Shown here in pieces: positions 35,171 through 48,969 of a stretch of DNA of 64,000 nt. Positions within the stretch are counted from its first letter, which is position 1, and every line of letters begins with the position of its first letter. The position numbers and the translations under genes were made by a program. The DNA comes from Strigamia acuminata (Eukaryota; Arthropoda; Chilopoda; Geophilomorpha; Linotaeniidae). Below the pieces are notes generated by a model that saw only the letters and a program-made list of their open reading frames with translations, did not search any database and was not told the origin of the DNA. Where the stretch lies: the NCBI GenBank assembly GCA_949358305.1, contig OX442316.1, positions 17,980,001-18,044,000 on the forward strand. The letters run 5' to 3'.

Positions 35171-37038
35171 GCGAATATTTATTTTTACCTCAATTAATGC
35201 AATTCTGACTATTTAAATCTGAGGCAATTTTAAGTTGAGGTTGGCATTTTCTTTCATATTTAATTTTCAGGTGAAAAAGCAAAACAAGTGGTTTTTATTA
35301 TTGCATGTTTATATTCAATTTGCATTGCTCGTGCCGGTAAGAAGACGAAAGAAGGATTTTAAAATCCGATGTAATTTCCTCAGGTGTGTTGTAAATCAAT
35401 AAGCAATTTCTGCTTCTGTGCGACTGCGACGGCGACGGAACTGAACTGCTCCAGATTTGAAAAACAATTCAATTAATTCTTTTCGAATTCAACATTGCTT
35501 AATTCGAGAACTCCCTCGTGCCAGTTTGTGGCGAATTGACACAGTCGCATTCCAATCAATCGAATCCAACATTTAAAATTTAAAAAAAAAAAAAAAAAAA
35601 AAACTTAATATCCACGAAGAAAACAAAAGCAAAGAATTCGAAAAATGATGTCGTTTACGTGACAACGCGCGAGTGAGTTCGACCAATATCTTATGCCCGG
35701 TTCCTGTTTCGCATTAATGCATAATTTTTCAATAATAGTTGCTAGGAGTCGAGATAAACCGACCACAGGAGGCGCATTCCTCGGTCGCGTGTGTTGGTCG
35801 ATCGGGACTAATCAAAATGACTTTCATATCCTTTCGTCTTTCGCGCATGATGACATACCCGAAGTCGTAAAAAAGTGCGAGTTTATTCCAAGAAGCAGAA
35901 GAGAAAATTACCTTCTTACAGCGAGTAATTTAAGTCTTCGGTTACCACGAGCAACAGGTGGGAAGAATGGCATTGAGAAAGTGAAAATTAAAGTCGGGTA
36001 ATGAATTCCCAGGAAAAAAGTGTTTATTCTGCTCTGCGCCAAAGGTGTGGCAGGAAAGCTTGACGGTGAAGTTGGGGGCAGCTTGCTAGGGGAGATAATT
36101 GGGAGTTGGAATGAGTGATTGTGTTGCGCTGTTGATTGAAAAGAGGCCAAGGAATGCAAAGCCTGCTTGTGGAAATAAAGTTAGGCGGGTGAGGAATGAG
36201 TGGTGTGATGCGCAGAGTGCAGGTGTGATATTGTGTGTCACGTGTATCGGTTTGTTTATTGCAAGTGGGGAAAGTGAATAACGAGAGCGGCAAGTGACGT
36301 TGAGTTGAATTCGCTATAAATCGTGCGTTTGGCTATGTATTGCTACCTTGAAATCTGGTGCTGTGTGCAGTCGTATTTCATAACGCGGGGATTTTGTAAA
36401 TGAAATATTGAAAAAATAGATTGAATTTTTTAAGCTGGGGAAAAAAAGGGAAGGGGAAGAAGTGAGATTACTGAAATCGCTTTTGTGAATGGAAAATGAT
36501 TTTTTTTTTTTTTTTTTTTTTGGGAAACTCAAACTAAGTTGAATAAATTTTGTTCACAAAAGCATTGAATTGCTCGTCCATTCTTGACGTGACGTGAATT
36601 TTAATGCAAATTATTTGGTAATAGAAGGAATTTTTGGATAAAATTAAATTGATATTAAATTTTGGATTTTAGTTGTTGTTTTCAACTCTAGATGGCAAAT
36701 ACATTGAATGTTGAATGCATGTAAATGATTTATTTAGGACGAAACAAAGCAGCCGTTATGAAACTCTTGAAATTGAGTGCTTACATTTCATTTGCTAAAT
36801 TGGAGCACTAAAAACATAAACATTTTATTTTACAAGGGAATAAATGTATTTACTTTGGTTTTTATTGGTCGCACTGTACACATAGTTTAAGTTAAGTAAT
36901 ATTGATTGCGGTAATGGGTCGACTCGAGGCATATTTTCTTTAGCGACTCATTTCCCATTAAATTGTCTATTGAAGATGATCGCAAGTCGTTGGCAACAGT
37001 GATAAAAAAAAAATCACGTTTTCGACCTGATTAGTCTT

Positions 37039-37077
<39 letters not shown>

Positions 37078-40000
37078 CGGGTGATAAAATTAAGTTTTAA
37101 CGTCAATCTCCATCAGGATCGAATCCTGCATGCAGGAATGGCTCTGTCGATTTCCTTCAAATATCAAATCGATAATTATAGTTCACGGGTTTATAGATTG
37201 CCGTGCACGAAGAAAGGAAGGATGCGGAAAGGTGGGCACATTTTTTGCTACATTCTTTTTTTCTTTTTGAACAGGAATTTGAGTTAAAACGCGTTTTAAG
37301 GACAATTAAAACGCAAGTTTTTTTTTTTTTTTGGTTAGTTGATCGACTGGTTGATTATTTGACGGCGTTTGTGCCTTTTAGGATTTTTAATTAACTTAAG
37401 CAGATCTAATTAGCAATCTGAAATTGTCTCGAAATGCTGCGAGTTGATGGCACCAGCAGGTTGCGGTTTAAAAGGCTAAATTAGCAAGGTTTTAAATGAG
37501 AAAAGGTAAGTATTCCGCAGTTGGGAATTGAAAGTTGCGAACTGCAAATTCTGGAAATTAAATTCAACAGATAATAATTTTTTATTTAAAATTTTTTATT
37601 TTTTATATTTTTTATTTTTTTTATTTTTTGGTTTAGGGAGTTGGGTGGGGTCGGCGAATGATGATTAACGGTAATTTGGTTTTTCACCCGCTTTGATGAA
37701 TGTCATGAAACCATTGATCGAGTGGTGTGACAAAAGAAAGTCACGAATCGGTAAGATAAGCATCTCAAGATATAATTTCAAAGCCGTTCGAGCTGTGCGA
37801 ATATAATGGGGGCAATTATTTCGAAATTATTTTGGCAGTTTATGCATGCAGTTGGTGCTGTAATGATGTTAAGGCGGATTATTGTAATGCCACTACGGAC
37901 GAACAAATTGCAATTCGGATTTTAATGATCGAAGCGCGCCGAGTCAATTGTTAGTTGTTATATTTGCATTAATTGCAACCAAATTATTTATTTTCATTTT
38001 TCTCATTTTTATTTTTATTTTTTAAATGAGTGAAACAAAAAGCACGGAGGAAAGGAGCGGGGGAACAGGTAAAAAGGGATCTGATTGTGTCACGGAAGGT
38101 AAACAAGCCTTCATAGTGGAACGACGTTGCCGCCACTCTATTTTGGATCAATAAATTCGTGGCATTTCCTTTTTCATACTCACTGCTCAACAATCTCGTT
38201 ACTCAAGTATGAAAAAGTCGGATATTTCAGAACCATATAAACTCGTAATGAAGCAAAATGCTCGTAAAAGGAAAAACGAGTAACGAAAAATGGAAAAACG
38301 AAGCTGTAATGTTTTTATTTATTTTATTTTTTATTTTTATTTTTATTTTTCTCAATTTGTCTTTTCAATTTCGAGTATTTAAAACGAAGCGCCGCACATG
38401 GCCAATTAGTTCCCCCGCGCGCACTGAGTGGTGAATTAATGAAGCTGTTGGATATCGTAAATCATGTTGTTTATGGTCGTCGGCAGGTGGAGGGGGTTTG
38501 GTTTAAAGGGCACCCACGACCCGACGGCGGGCGGCGTTATTGAAACCGATCGGGTTCAAGTGTGTTATTCAATAAGTTCGACACTTTGCACACACGTTTG
38601 CTTCACTTGTGCAAATTGTCGAGCTAACATTAGTCAATAATGTCTGCAATCAACAAGATTACAACGATCTCTCTTCACTCGTCCGGGGCAAGTGTCTGTC
38701 TTGAGAGCTGCATTCAACAAATGATGGATCTAAACGTCATCGGGTTAGAATCGGGTCTTAAAGTGATGGCTTTTAATGCTGAATTGATTTAGTATCACTT
38801 TTTTTTGCGACGGAGTTTGGATTGGATCCGATGCCGCGGCAAAGCGACCTTTGGCCGCTTGGGAAGACAAACACCGCCGCTCTTGAAAAACATATTTTGT
38901 CAGAATGTTGACTTTGGTCGAGTGCGTGGCAATGTTTGATCTGTTGTTTTCAAGGATTTTTTTTGAATTTATTTTTTTAATATATCCATTTTTTTTGTTG
39001 TTTTGTTTCGTTGCGTGGTCGTATACTCGAGTAGAGTGTATTTTGTTTTGTGCGTCTCGTTTTTCTGCATTAGATGAAAGGGAGAAGTGGTTTATTGGTT
39101 TTTGCCGCTCAACAACACTCGTAGAAACATAATGGGAAATGAGATAAACTGAGCGATATTATTTTACCTTTTGCTCCACTTTTCGCGTGCGTGAAATGGG
39201 ATTTTTAAATGGAAACAATTTGCATTCACTCGTTGTGATTGAGTTTGTCAATCTCCCGGATTAGCGGTTGACCAATGAAGAGGTGCGAGTCCAAATCCGC
39301 ACAGAAAGACAACCAGGTTTAATTTATGAGGGACAACGTGTGGACATTTTATTACCCATGAACCCCAACGTCTAACTAGTGGAAATTGTTTGAAAATTGT
39401 GATTTGAAATGTCGGGGAGACAAACTTTAGTCGCGTCAATATTTGCAATGTCGTTGAGTGTGGATGAGTCGACAATATTCGATTGAGGTGACGACAAGTG
39501 AAGAAGCTGAAAATCTACACATTTTATTCGTCGTTTTATTATTATTTATTTTATTTTATTTTATTTTATTTTATTTTATTTTATTTTATTTTATTATTTA
39601 TTATTTTTTATTTTTATTTCCTTCTGCTGTATTTCTGTTTATTTTTCTGCTTTGTTATTCAATACGGATGGAAAAATTGACGTATTGGACTCGAGTTGAC
39701 CTTTCGGTTTATTCACTCGAGTCGAAAAGTTTCGGAATACTTTTTTCTGCTCGAATAGGAGATTGGTTGAAATCATCCAAGTCGGTTGTTCTCCTCCTTT
39801 GTGTGCCGAAAATGAAAATGATTAATCTGGAAAAGTAAGATTAAATTTGTTGATAAAGTGGGATTAGAAAATGCGGTTGGGGCTTCTTTAGGTCATTTTA
39901 AGATTAAACTTAGACCGGTAACGAGAAAAATAATAAAACTCTTATTTTATCCATCAATGAGTTTATTTACTTTATTCTAGTTGACAGTTATGACTCGTGG

Positions 40001-41790
40001 GGGCGTGTTTCTTCGATCGGGAATAGGATGTTTTGAAAGATCAGTGAAATGAGGCTCAAAGATGTTTTAAATAAATAAATATATATCAAACTAATCGGGG
40101 AAAACATGACGATTCACGAGAGATTGAATGATTCACTCAAAAATTGGTGTTCAGACCTCAGAGCAAGCAGGTGACTCATTACCAAACGAAAGTAACACCA
40201 ATTAAATACGTCATTCGAAAGTATATTTTGTGGAAAATGAAGAAAAGATTGTAAAAAGATTGTAAAAACTTCAGGAAAGTGTGGGAACTAGTAAAACCAG
40301 ACCAAAAACCAAAGTTTTAGGTTCAAAATGGGTTTACGCTTTAAAGCGCAATGAAAAAGGAGAAGTTGTGTAGCGTTTCGATCACTGGAATCACTGCAAA
40401 AACCGCGTACGATAAATTCGTTTTTACACCTTTTACACCTTTTTTATTCGTCCCTAATGTGTATTTATGTTCTATGAATGATGGTCAAAGTACTGGTCAA
40501 GAAAGACAACATGTCTGCCATAGTAAACTTAACTAACTGGTTTATTCGGGTTTTGACAAATAGGTGGCGCTGCTTGTTAGAGCGCCAAAACGATACAATT
40601 GGTCAAGGTTGACCAGTGGAGTAGGACACTCCAGTCCCCACAGCAGAATTTAGATAGTTCTTAAAATACAGTTTAGATCCAGTCAGTTTTAAATATTTTT
40701 ACTTCAAACATTTTACATTTTTCTTTTTGAAATTGAACGTTTCTACTGTTCTAATTTTGATTCTTGTGTAAAACTTTCAGGCCAATCACAGCACAGGACA
40801 CTGACTTCCTTGTTGGGAGGAAGTATTAAAAACTTGATAGGTCAATGTTAAATTAATGACATTGATTGGGTGGGTTGGGGTGCACAAAAAGCCGACATTG
40901 GGAAAGCGATATTCGTGCATTAATGTCATAATGTGACACTTCACTATTTTTTTAAATATTAAATATGGTTATGGTTTTAGGATACACGGGCATCGATATG
41001 CTTGTCAGGTGAAACAATTTCTTTTGGGATCATTATCGGGACCAATTAAATAGGGTTTAATGGTTCTCGTCATGCAATTGACGTCAAGTGCGTGCTCTGC
41101 TCACAGCACTCGGCTTTTAATTCGAGAAAAGTGTATGGTGCCTTTAACGAGGACTGAGTTCCCCATCGTCGTGTGATCTGTGATGGATCATTATGGAGGA
41201 CATCTACCCATTCTCTAATTGGCTCAAAACATTTTTTTTTCCATTTTTTTTTTCAATGTCATTAGGAAGGGCGGAGACAGCTGGTCAGCTGGAATCAAAT
41301 GCATTGGAAGATGTGATGACAAATGTAATAGATGTAAAGAGGGGCTGCCGAACGTGTGGGCAGCTAACAGCTAACACGACTTGGAGATGTTGATGACTGA
41401 ATTAATGTCAGGTCTTCAGCGCTCTTCGCTAACCTGATTTCCTAAAAGTGGGTTTCCAATTGTGTTTCCACTTGGATGCAACGTTTCTGAAAGGTGCATT
41501 GTGGGATTGATTTAGCAGTAACCAAGGGAGAAAGTTAGTTCAAAGTTTTTTTGAAGGTATGTTGCAGTGCAATGCAACGCAGCAAACTTACAGCCAGCCA
41601 ATCAGGAGCGACTTCAATCTCGCGAGTCAAAGCGAGACTGAACAACGAGACTCAAAATCTACATGTTGTAGTTTAGGGCCGCCATTTTATGATTCATCAA
41701 CTTGGTTTATGTTCTGGATCGAGATCTTACCATTCAATTCTGATTGGTCTCTTATTACTTCAACTTCAAACAAGTATGAAGAGCTTAGCT
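35171..41790. other. Long non-coding region; simple repeats only
   Basis: Holds poly-A at 35580-35603, poly-T at 36500-36522 and at 37040-37078, and (TTTTA)n at 39545-39595. No exon with both splice sites and recognisable protein was found. The frame at 35693-36001 is open but has no known match. Confidence 0.3.
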
Positions 41791-41803
41791 TACCTTATTA
41801 TAT

Positions 41804-42177
41804 TCCAAACCGATACAATGATGTCCTAACTCCAATTGGTTTAGCGGGATTACACCTAACTGTGGACTGTGCTCTTGTACGCAGGAAAAGTATTTCTGTT
41901 TATTGTCAATGAACTTCAGTGTAAAAAGTGATTAGAATGATGGATTTTATTTATTTGGTAATAAAATATTTATTTCATTCGCTATAATAAGCTTTTTTCC
42001 CTTTTAATCGAACAATGTTAGCGTAGTTTGTTGTTTTCTTTTGGCAGGTAATCAGAGGTTTAGTTTTTTATTGGTTGTTAGATAACAATTCTGGTATTAT
42101 GGGCTACTTTTATGTGCCACTACACCAGTGATACGGCTCAACCAATTGGAGTTAGGACATCGTTGTATCGGTTTGGA
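41804..42177. repeat. Inverted repeat pair, 42-bp arms
   Basis: TCCAAACCGATACAATGATG followed by TCCTAACTCCAATTGGTTTA at 41804-41845 recurs as its reverse complement at 42136-42177 with only two differences. Similarity outside the arms is weaker. This could be the ends of a transposon or two opposed copies of a dispersed repeat. Confidence 0.65.
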
Positions 42178-43990
42178 GTATACGACTTTATCTGAGCTTA
42201 CCTTAGCTTTGCTTACTTTTCTTGCAAGTGGGAAGCCATCTTCACGGTGTATAAAAGCACAGATGTGTAGCACTTGCGGCTTTAGAGGTACAGCGAGTTT
42301 TATGAACAAAAACGTCAATATCTGCACATTTTTTTGGTGCATCCTGCAGTGTTGGGCCACTCTTCTTTTGTTGACCTCGTTGACGCCTGTTCGCAGTGCG
42401 TCTCTGCTTGTTTTACGAATATACTAGTCAGTTACTATGTTTTAACTATATTTATGGCCGGACGTCCTTAATTCTTGGCAAGTCGCAAAAGTTACATTTA
42501 GTGCGTACAATGGGAAATTCAAAAAGTTAATTCAATCTAAAAATAAAGCGGGATGTCCCGGGAAATTTAATTATATTCTTGGGATTATGAGTTGTAAATT
42601 TTCACGCCGGATCCCGGGCTTGTGCATGCTTAGAGTTATTGCGCTAGGAGGTTTCTATTCTGGCTGAGATTGTGGTTTTAATGTTACACCGGAAAAAGTA
42701 GACTGGACATTTTTACTGACTAAATGAATTAGTGCGACACGGTACAATTTTCCTTAGTTAGTGGAGTATCCCATTTTGCATTCCTACGGTTTGCTTCCAA
42801 TTTTAATTATCGGAAGTTATGAAAAAAGGATGTTTCTGCTCAAGCTGTCAACAACAAACTGAGTATTCATTAGAACGGAGCTGCGAGCAGTGGGACGATA
42901 ATTAATTAACGTTATTTGTAATCGGAGAATAAGTGAATTCTACAATTCTTATACATGATACAAAATCTTTGCTGATTCTGGTTGTATTTATGTAGTTAAT
43001 TTTGTTGCGATTGATAAATGAATAAAAAGGTGTAATATTTGTATTGAGGTGGTGAGAAGTGAAGATGGCCGTTCATTGTGATTGGAATTAGCATACTCGG
43101 GTAATTACAGAGAAGATAACAAACGGGGGAAGTGAGACAAACACTCCGGAAGGGAAATCCAAATGTTCGAGCAAAATCAACAGACGTAATCGCTGTTTGT
43201 GAATTCTGATCAATAATTAGGTGGATTGTGTTTGGACATGGACATGGCGGTTTACAATGGTGATAGTGCCATCTGCTGTCAGAAACACGGCCTGATTTCT
43301 CTTCTTTTTGTTTTGTCCAACACTATTTGATAAAAGGAATTTTTATTTTTGTAGTTAATCATAAATCAAGGAGTTATGAAGAGGATGGCAATTTGCGAGT
43401 GTAGTTTCTCTCACTCGCAACTTTGCATATTTTATTTCGTATTTGAATGAAATTGGATTATGGAGCTTCATTATCATAAGTCCGTTTGATTCAAACAGAA
43501 ACGAACGAAAGCATTTTTAAAAACGTGAATGAGATGGATTCCATAGTGGTAAATTTGAACTGCAGCGCTACTACACACGGAATATTTATTACATTTAAAT
43601 GATGAATGAGAAATTTGATGAACTCGTGTCATATATCGTATATCAAGTCATATTGTAAATTTCGAGCAAATAAAAGAATCTTGGAAGCTGAAATTTAGGA
43701 GTTTGTACGCTCGTACACTATACCTCGTCTGACGAAAAACGTCTAAGATGGTTCGCACAGCATGATGGGACTATTTGAGATAGAATATTATGATGGGAGA
43801 ACTTCCTGAGACATAAACGTCATGCATTTTGCATGCGAAAAAATGATAACTCGTTGCCTAGCAATTTATCTCGGTGGGTTTGGCAGTGAAGTTGTATACA
43901 AATATGGAGTTGTTGTATTAAAGATTTGCTCCCAGTCAATACGAGTTTCTTGTCAACTTTTAATGGTCCGAGTTGCAAATTCTTTTGTGA

Positions 43991-44027
<37 letters not shown>

Positions 44028-44994
44028 ACTTCCGTCATGTGTAGATGGTGGTGGTGTCCTTTTAGACTTAGAATAGTTCAACGGTCAAAAACCGGAGAAT
44101 CCAATTTTCGTTAGAACAGACTGTGGGCTTGTCTTGTTTTGTTTTGATTTGTTTTGTTTCGTTTTGTTGTTTTTGTATCAGGTGTGAGAAATATTTGGAT
44201 TTAATTTGTTGGGAATGAATTTTCTTGCTGTAGGTGGGAAGAGACTCCATTACTCAGAGGTTAATTAGATTGGCTTTTCCACGAATTCCACTCGCCATCT
44301 GTTGTTGGAGTTTAAAGTAATTTACAACGTGGCATTTTATTTATTTAAATTGTTTAAAAATTTATGGGTAGTTTTTATAGACAGGATTTATGTTTATTTT
44401 TTTATTTATTCCTTTTCCAATACAAAATAAAATTTCTCAGTGTATGTTTCAGCAGTTTGATGGTCTTCTTATTATTTTAGTTGAGTATTCCAGACGTGTT
44501 CACCCAGACTTGTCCGTCTTTTCTCCGCTAAGCGTTTCATGCTATATACGCGAGTTGAAGGAATTGAAAGCAGCAAAAGTATTGTATGACTTTTAAAGAA
44601 GCCAGCTGCTTTATACTTTAACTCCAATGTTTCCAACACGTTTCACCTAAGATTTAATTATTTCTCGACGGAAATTTGTCTTAGTCATTGATGAAGCGCC
44701 GTTGCTTAATTTATTGATCGTTCGTGACGTTGGAGTGAGAGAAAAATGCTCATTTTCTCTTATTTAGGTTAATTAATCGGTGCAAACATATTGAATACAG
44801 TCTTTGCTCATGTTTGAATCAATTCACCGGTTTATTTTAACTCGATTTAATTGAATAATTGTTTGTGTGAAAATAAATGTGGCAGATAGCGGGGAAAGAA
44901 CTGAGAGATAGATAGAGAGAGATGTGATCTAAGACCTAAAGTGATGATGAAAATATGAAATAAATGGAAGGAATTGGAATGTCTGCGTTCCATT
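42178..44994. other. Non-coding region; microsatellites only
   Basis: A (GTT)n tract lies at about 43995-44029, and TTTTG-type repeats at about 44135-44175. No gene is supported. Confidence 0.3.
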
Positions 44995-45793
44995 TAGGGT
45001 TTCTCAAAAACGCACTTTTTGAAAAACCGGTATTTCGGTATTCAATGTCCAAAAAAACCGGTAAACCGGTAATTTTCGGTAATGAAGTAAAATAAAATAT
45101 TTTTATTTTTATTTTCCTTTTTTATAAAGTAAAATTTTAAAAAATATTTTTTTTTCTGAAGATTTTTGTCACATTTTGGATACGATCTTTAATACACTTC
45201 ATGTTCTGATTTAAAAAAAATTATTTTCTGGTTAATTTGTCTGCTTAAACCAGTTAATGAAACAGAATTCAGGGTCAAGTTAATAACACACTTCTTCAAT
45301 TGGGTTTGTAATTTTGACGCCATTTTAAAACATACAAGAAAACTTTCAATAATTTTGAGAAATTTTTTTTTTAAATATGGTAATAACAATAATAATTATA
45401 AATAATAATAAAGTAGAGAAGTTTTTTGTAAATAAATTTCTTGCTCTTTTAAATCCGAATCAAACAAGGTCAGAGAAAGGGAAAGGGGAACCTCAGTGAG
45501 TCAAACCCCTCAAGCACGTGCCTCTCACATTCCTAAAAATATTACAACTACTATTGGACCAAATTTTTACTCAAAAAAAATATAAAAAACAACAATAATA
45601 ATTAATTGAAAATAAAAATAGTTAAAAACCGACCATTTCCATCCCTAAAATGAAATATTTTGGCGGTGTTTTCCCTATTTTTCTCCCAATAAAAACCGGT
45701 AAAAATACCGAAATAAAGACGGTATTCGGTATTCGGTTTTTTTAAAAAAAATACCGGTTATTGATACCGGTAAATACCGGTAGAGAAACCCTA
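44995..45793. mobile_element. Non-autonomous hAT element with perfect 8-bp target duplication
   Basis: The ends are TAGGGTTTCTC (left) and GAGAAACCCTA (right), perfect 11-bp inverted repeats of hAT type. GTTCCATT flanks it exactly on both sides (44987-44994 and 45794-45801), the 8-bp duplication expected of hAT. Subterminal CCGGTA motifs cluster at both ends. The 799-bp body has no transposase. The perfect duplication indicates a fairly recent insertion. Confidence 0.93.
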
Positions 45794-46783
45794 GTTCCAT
45801 TATTCATGATGTTGAAAATTGAATATTTTGTAGCAAATTTGCGGGGTATTTCTCTCGTGACTCGAGATGGTAAACACAACTTATTCAGAGTTCGATTGAC
45901 ACGCCAGTCGTATTTTTTTAAGAAAAAATTGCACGACAAACTGAATAAATAAACAGCAAAGGTGCGAATTCTGAAATGAGCTGCGACGTTTATCCGTGGG
46001 TGGGCGCTAAACTTGCCAGAAAGTCAATATGGCTTTTAACAGTTTTTTTTCGTAAAGACGAAGCGATGAAAAAAAAAAACGGATTAAAAATTTTGTGAAA
46101 TATGCATACGAGCAGTAATTTCAAGTTTTCTCACTACTAGCGCTGCGATACGAGAATTTTGAAAAATGTTTCTGATATTTTGACAGAAATATACACAGGA
46201 AAATGAATCCCAACAAGAATACTTGTAATGCGGCTGTTTTGTTTTGTTTTGTTTTGAGCGCCATCCAGTGGCAGTAGTTGAAACCAACTGGCCTCACTTA
46301 TTGTTTGTTAGTGGAAACGTGGAAAGTTTGAGTGCGAAACAAGGCCCACAGGTGGCTCGGACACGGAGATATGTTCATACTTGTTGGAATATAAAAGTCG
46401 TGTCGTTTGGCGCGTTTAAAAGGTTTTATTGTAGTCGTTAAGACTAAGAGTGAAAGAGGTTTCCGTACGAAGTGCAACGGTAATTTGAAGCCCTAATGGG
46501 CGTTGGAGGATCAGGCAGTCGAGTTTAAAAAGTAGGCAATTAGAGAAGAAATAGTTTGGTGTTGTATTTAAAAAAAGTGAGCGTTAATTTTGAAAAGAAG
46601 AAGCAGCTAAGACATGATGTAATTTCACGGCTCGGTGCAATCAGGTTGAAGTAGAAATGTGCTAAGGCGAACCAATTGAAAAAGCTAACAATCTTGGGGC
46701 TCTTGCAAAGTTTAGATCGTCTTACTTTGGGCATTGAGTGTGAAAATTACTCACGATTTATTCTCTCTCCTCTCTTTTTGCAG

Positions 46784-46880
46784 GCACGTGTGCGTAGAAC
46801 TTCTAGTTGGCTCCGTCTCATCCTTTTCAACTTGTCATGTGTAAAATGGTGTCAGATTGGATTCACTGTTTGGATAAAAG
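46784..46880 (+). other. Exon-like segment with strong splice sites
   Basis: A pyrimidine-rich acceptor (CTCTCTCCTCTCTTTTTGCAG) precedes 97 nt that end at ATAAAAG|GTAGGA. One frame is open throughout (ARVRRTSSWLRLILF...). Another has an internal ATG (46839) giving MCKMVSDWIHCLDK. It does not join in frame to the exon at 12950-13054. It may be an alternative first exon or a splice-site coincidence. Confidence 0.35.
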
Positions 46881-47099
46881 GTAGGAAAAAAAAAATTTAA
46901 AAAAAAAATAATAATTGTATATCCGGACTGATCTGGGGTCATGGGTGATCATAAAACCGATTTGTATGTACTATTGCGGTGTATTGTCACCACAAGAAAA
47001 GCAAAAGGCTAAAATCTAATAGACAATCAACTGACCATGTTACGCACAGAATTGTGGGAAGTGACCTTGGCAGTTATCTAGTTCACACAACTGGATTAG

Positions 47100-47135
47100 A
47101 ATTATCTAGTTTAAAAATTTTTAAACTAGATAATT
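47100..47135. repeat. Perfect 36-bp palindrome
   Basis: AATTATCTAGTTTAAAAA is followed directly by its exact reverse complement with no spacer. Confidence 0.9.
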
Positions 47136-48969
47136 TTGGGCTAGATGCGTTTGCACCAATAACCAGAACTAGATTTATACTTTGGGCTAGCCGAAACTTT
47201 TTGGTGCGAACAAGGTATTAGTCTGCTCTGTCTTGAGCGGCTAAAGTTGGTGCAAACCTTGTTGCCTGTGGACTTAATTCCAGGATATTTGGGCAGTATG
47301 CAACAACTGTACATAAAAATAAAAAATCGATTAAAAAACCATTAAAAAATCGAAAAACCGACGCTCTACTGTAATTTAGTAGGTACATTCCAAAACACTA
47401 TAGGGTGTGTGTCCACTCTCGTGTCCCCCCCGTGGGAGATCGTCGGGGAGATCGTACGCAATGGTGGTTTTAGGGGTAGGCGAGGTCCAAAAATTTAAAA
47501 AGATTTGACCAAGGGATTCATATGTCGTTAATCCAGCTTTAATTTTGAAATAAATAAATCGAAAACTCGAAAGATTGATATTTCTGTATTTCGATTTTTT
47601 TTCTCCGCATTTTGCTGGTTTACACATTTGATTGCAAACCTCGCGTTTCGCCAGTCATTCAAATAAACACGCAGAGACAAAACGAAGGTAAAATTGGAGA
47701 CACAGCTGAAGGAATGTTTTGGAATTCATCTTTAGTAATAATTTGAGTTTTCGTTTTGCCATTACAAGTCATTAGTTGTGCTTACGTGATCAAAAATTCG
47801 CTTTTGTTTGTCATATGTAAATATCTAGAGAGGCGTTTAGCTTAGAAAAGTTGTTTTGATTTGTTGTTATCTTGGGAAATATTTTTTACTTAAAAAACTA
47901 GCACTCGTTTTGCCAGATGGATTACGGTAATATTGGCGAGTGGAACACCCGAAAGGGTTTTTACGACTTAATTCTAAATGATTGGGACGGGATGGGAAGT
48001 GACGACGCGTTTCCATCTGGTTTGATGCGTTGACCTCATCTCTGTGTGATTTACGATACGGTTTCTATGGCACCTGCCGCGTGTTTTAACAGGATTTTCT
48101 CTCGTCGCCTTAGCTCTTGGGGCACGGGCCACCCACACATAAGGACTGCATTCAATCTCAACTTCCTCTTGTAATTTTACAACCAAAATTCGATTTTTTT
48201 TTCTATTGACGTAAAATGGGAATATCGCAGCTGTTTTACTTTGTTTTGTGATTTACAGTAATTTTAGACAGACGGACAGTCACAGTGAGAATATTTATGG
48301 CACGTTGAAGCTCTTCTCAACATTTGATCAGTAAATTGTACGTTTTGGTCTGTTTAAGGACGGATTTCAATAAACAGTTAATGAAAGGTTACGGACCCTG
48401 TTGTGTAATACAAAAGGATGATGGAGCACTTTGCTACAACTTGACCTGGCTTTCCACAGTGATTGACTCGTTTGCGGAAAACATACTCCCTCCAGTGTAA
48501 TTTGTCGTGCCTACTTTCAGTTTGAAATCTTTTAAGAAAATCTAAACCGAAACCTGTGTCTTCAAACACTTAGGAGATTTGGTTTTTTGATGGGGGCACG
48601 GCAATGTGTGAGGTCTAGGTTATCGGAGTGGCTCCAAAAGGGTCAAAATGTGTCTGGAAACGTCCAAATAAAGACTTGAAGACGTTAAAGATGTCTGAAA
48701 GTATGAGAAAAGACATATAGACGTCCAAAAATGGTCTCGACACGTAAAAAATGTGAGATAAGATGAAAAAATGAACGTTTTATGCAAAATTTGATTGGGG
48801 TAGAGGAGGTGGGGTCTCGAATTTGTCTTTGTGGGTTGCTCATTGATTTTGAATCAGTTTTTGTAATTAGAAGTGAAACAATAAGGGAGAAAAATTTATT
48901 ACTTAATATGATTTTGTTTTTTGTATTTTCATGCAAATTTTCTAGAGTAAATTAAGTTTTTTATTGTTT
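47136..48969. other. Non-coding region left of the LTR element
   Basis: No exon, RNA gene or paired repeat was recognised. Confidence 0.3.

Noticed and set aside
35693-36001. 102-codon frame starting MPGSCFALMHN
   Set aside because: No recognised family, no splice partners and no repeat of its sequence elsewhere; kept only as unproven.
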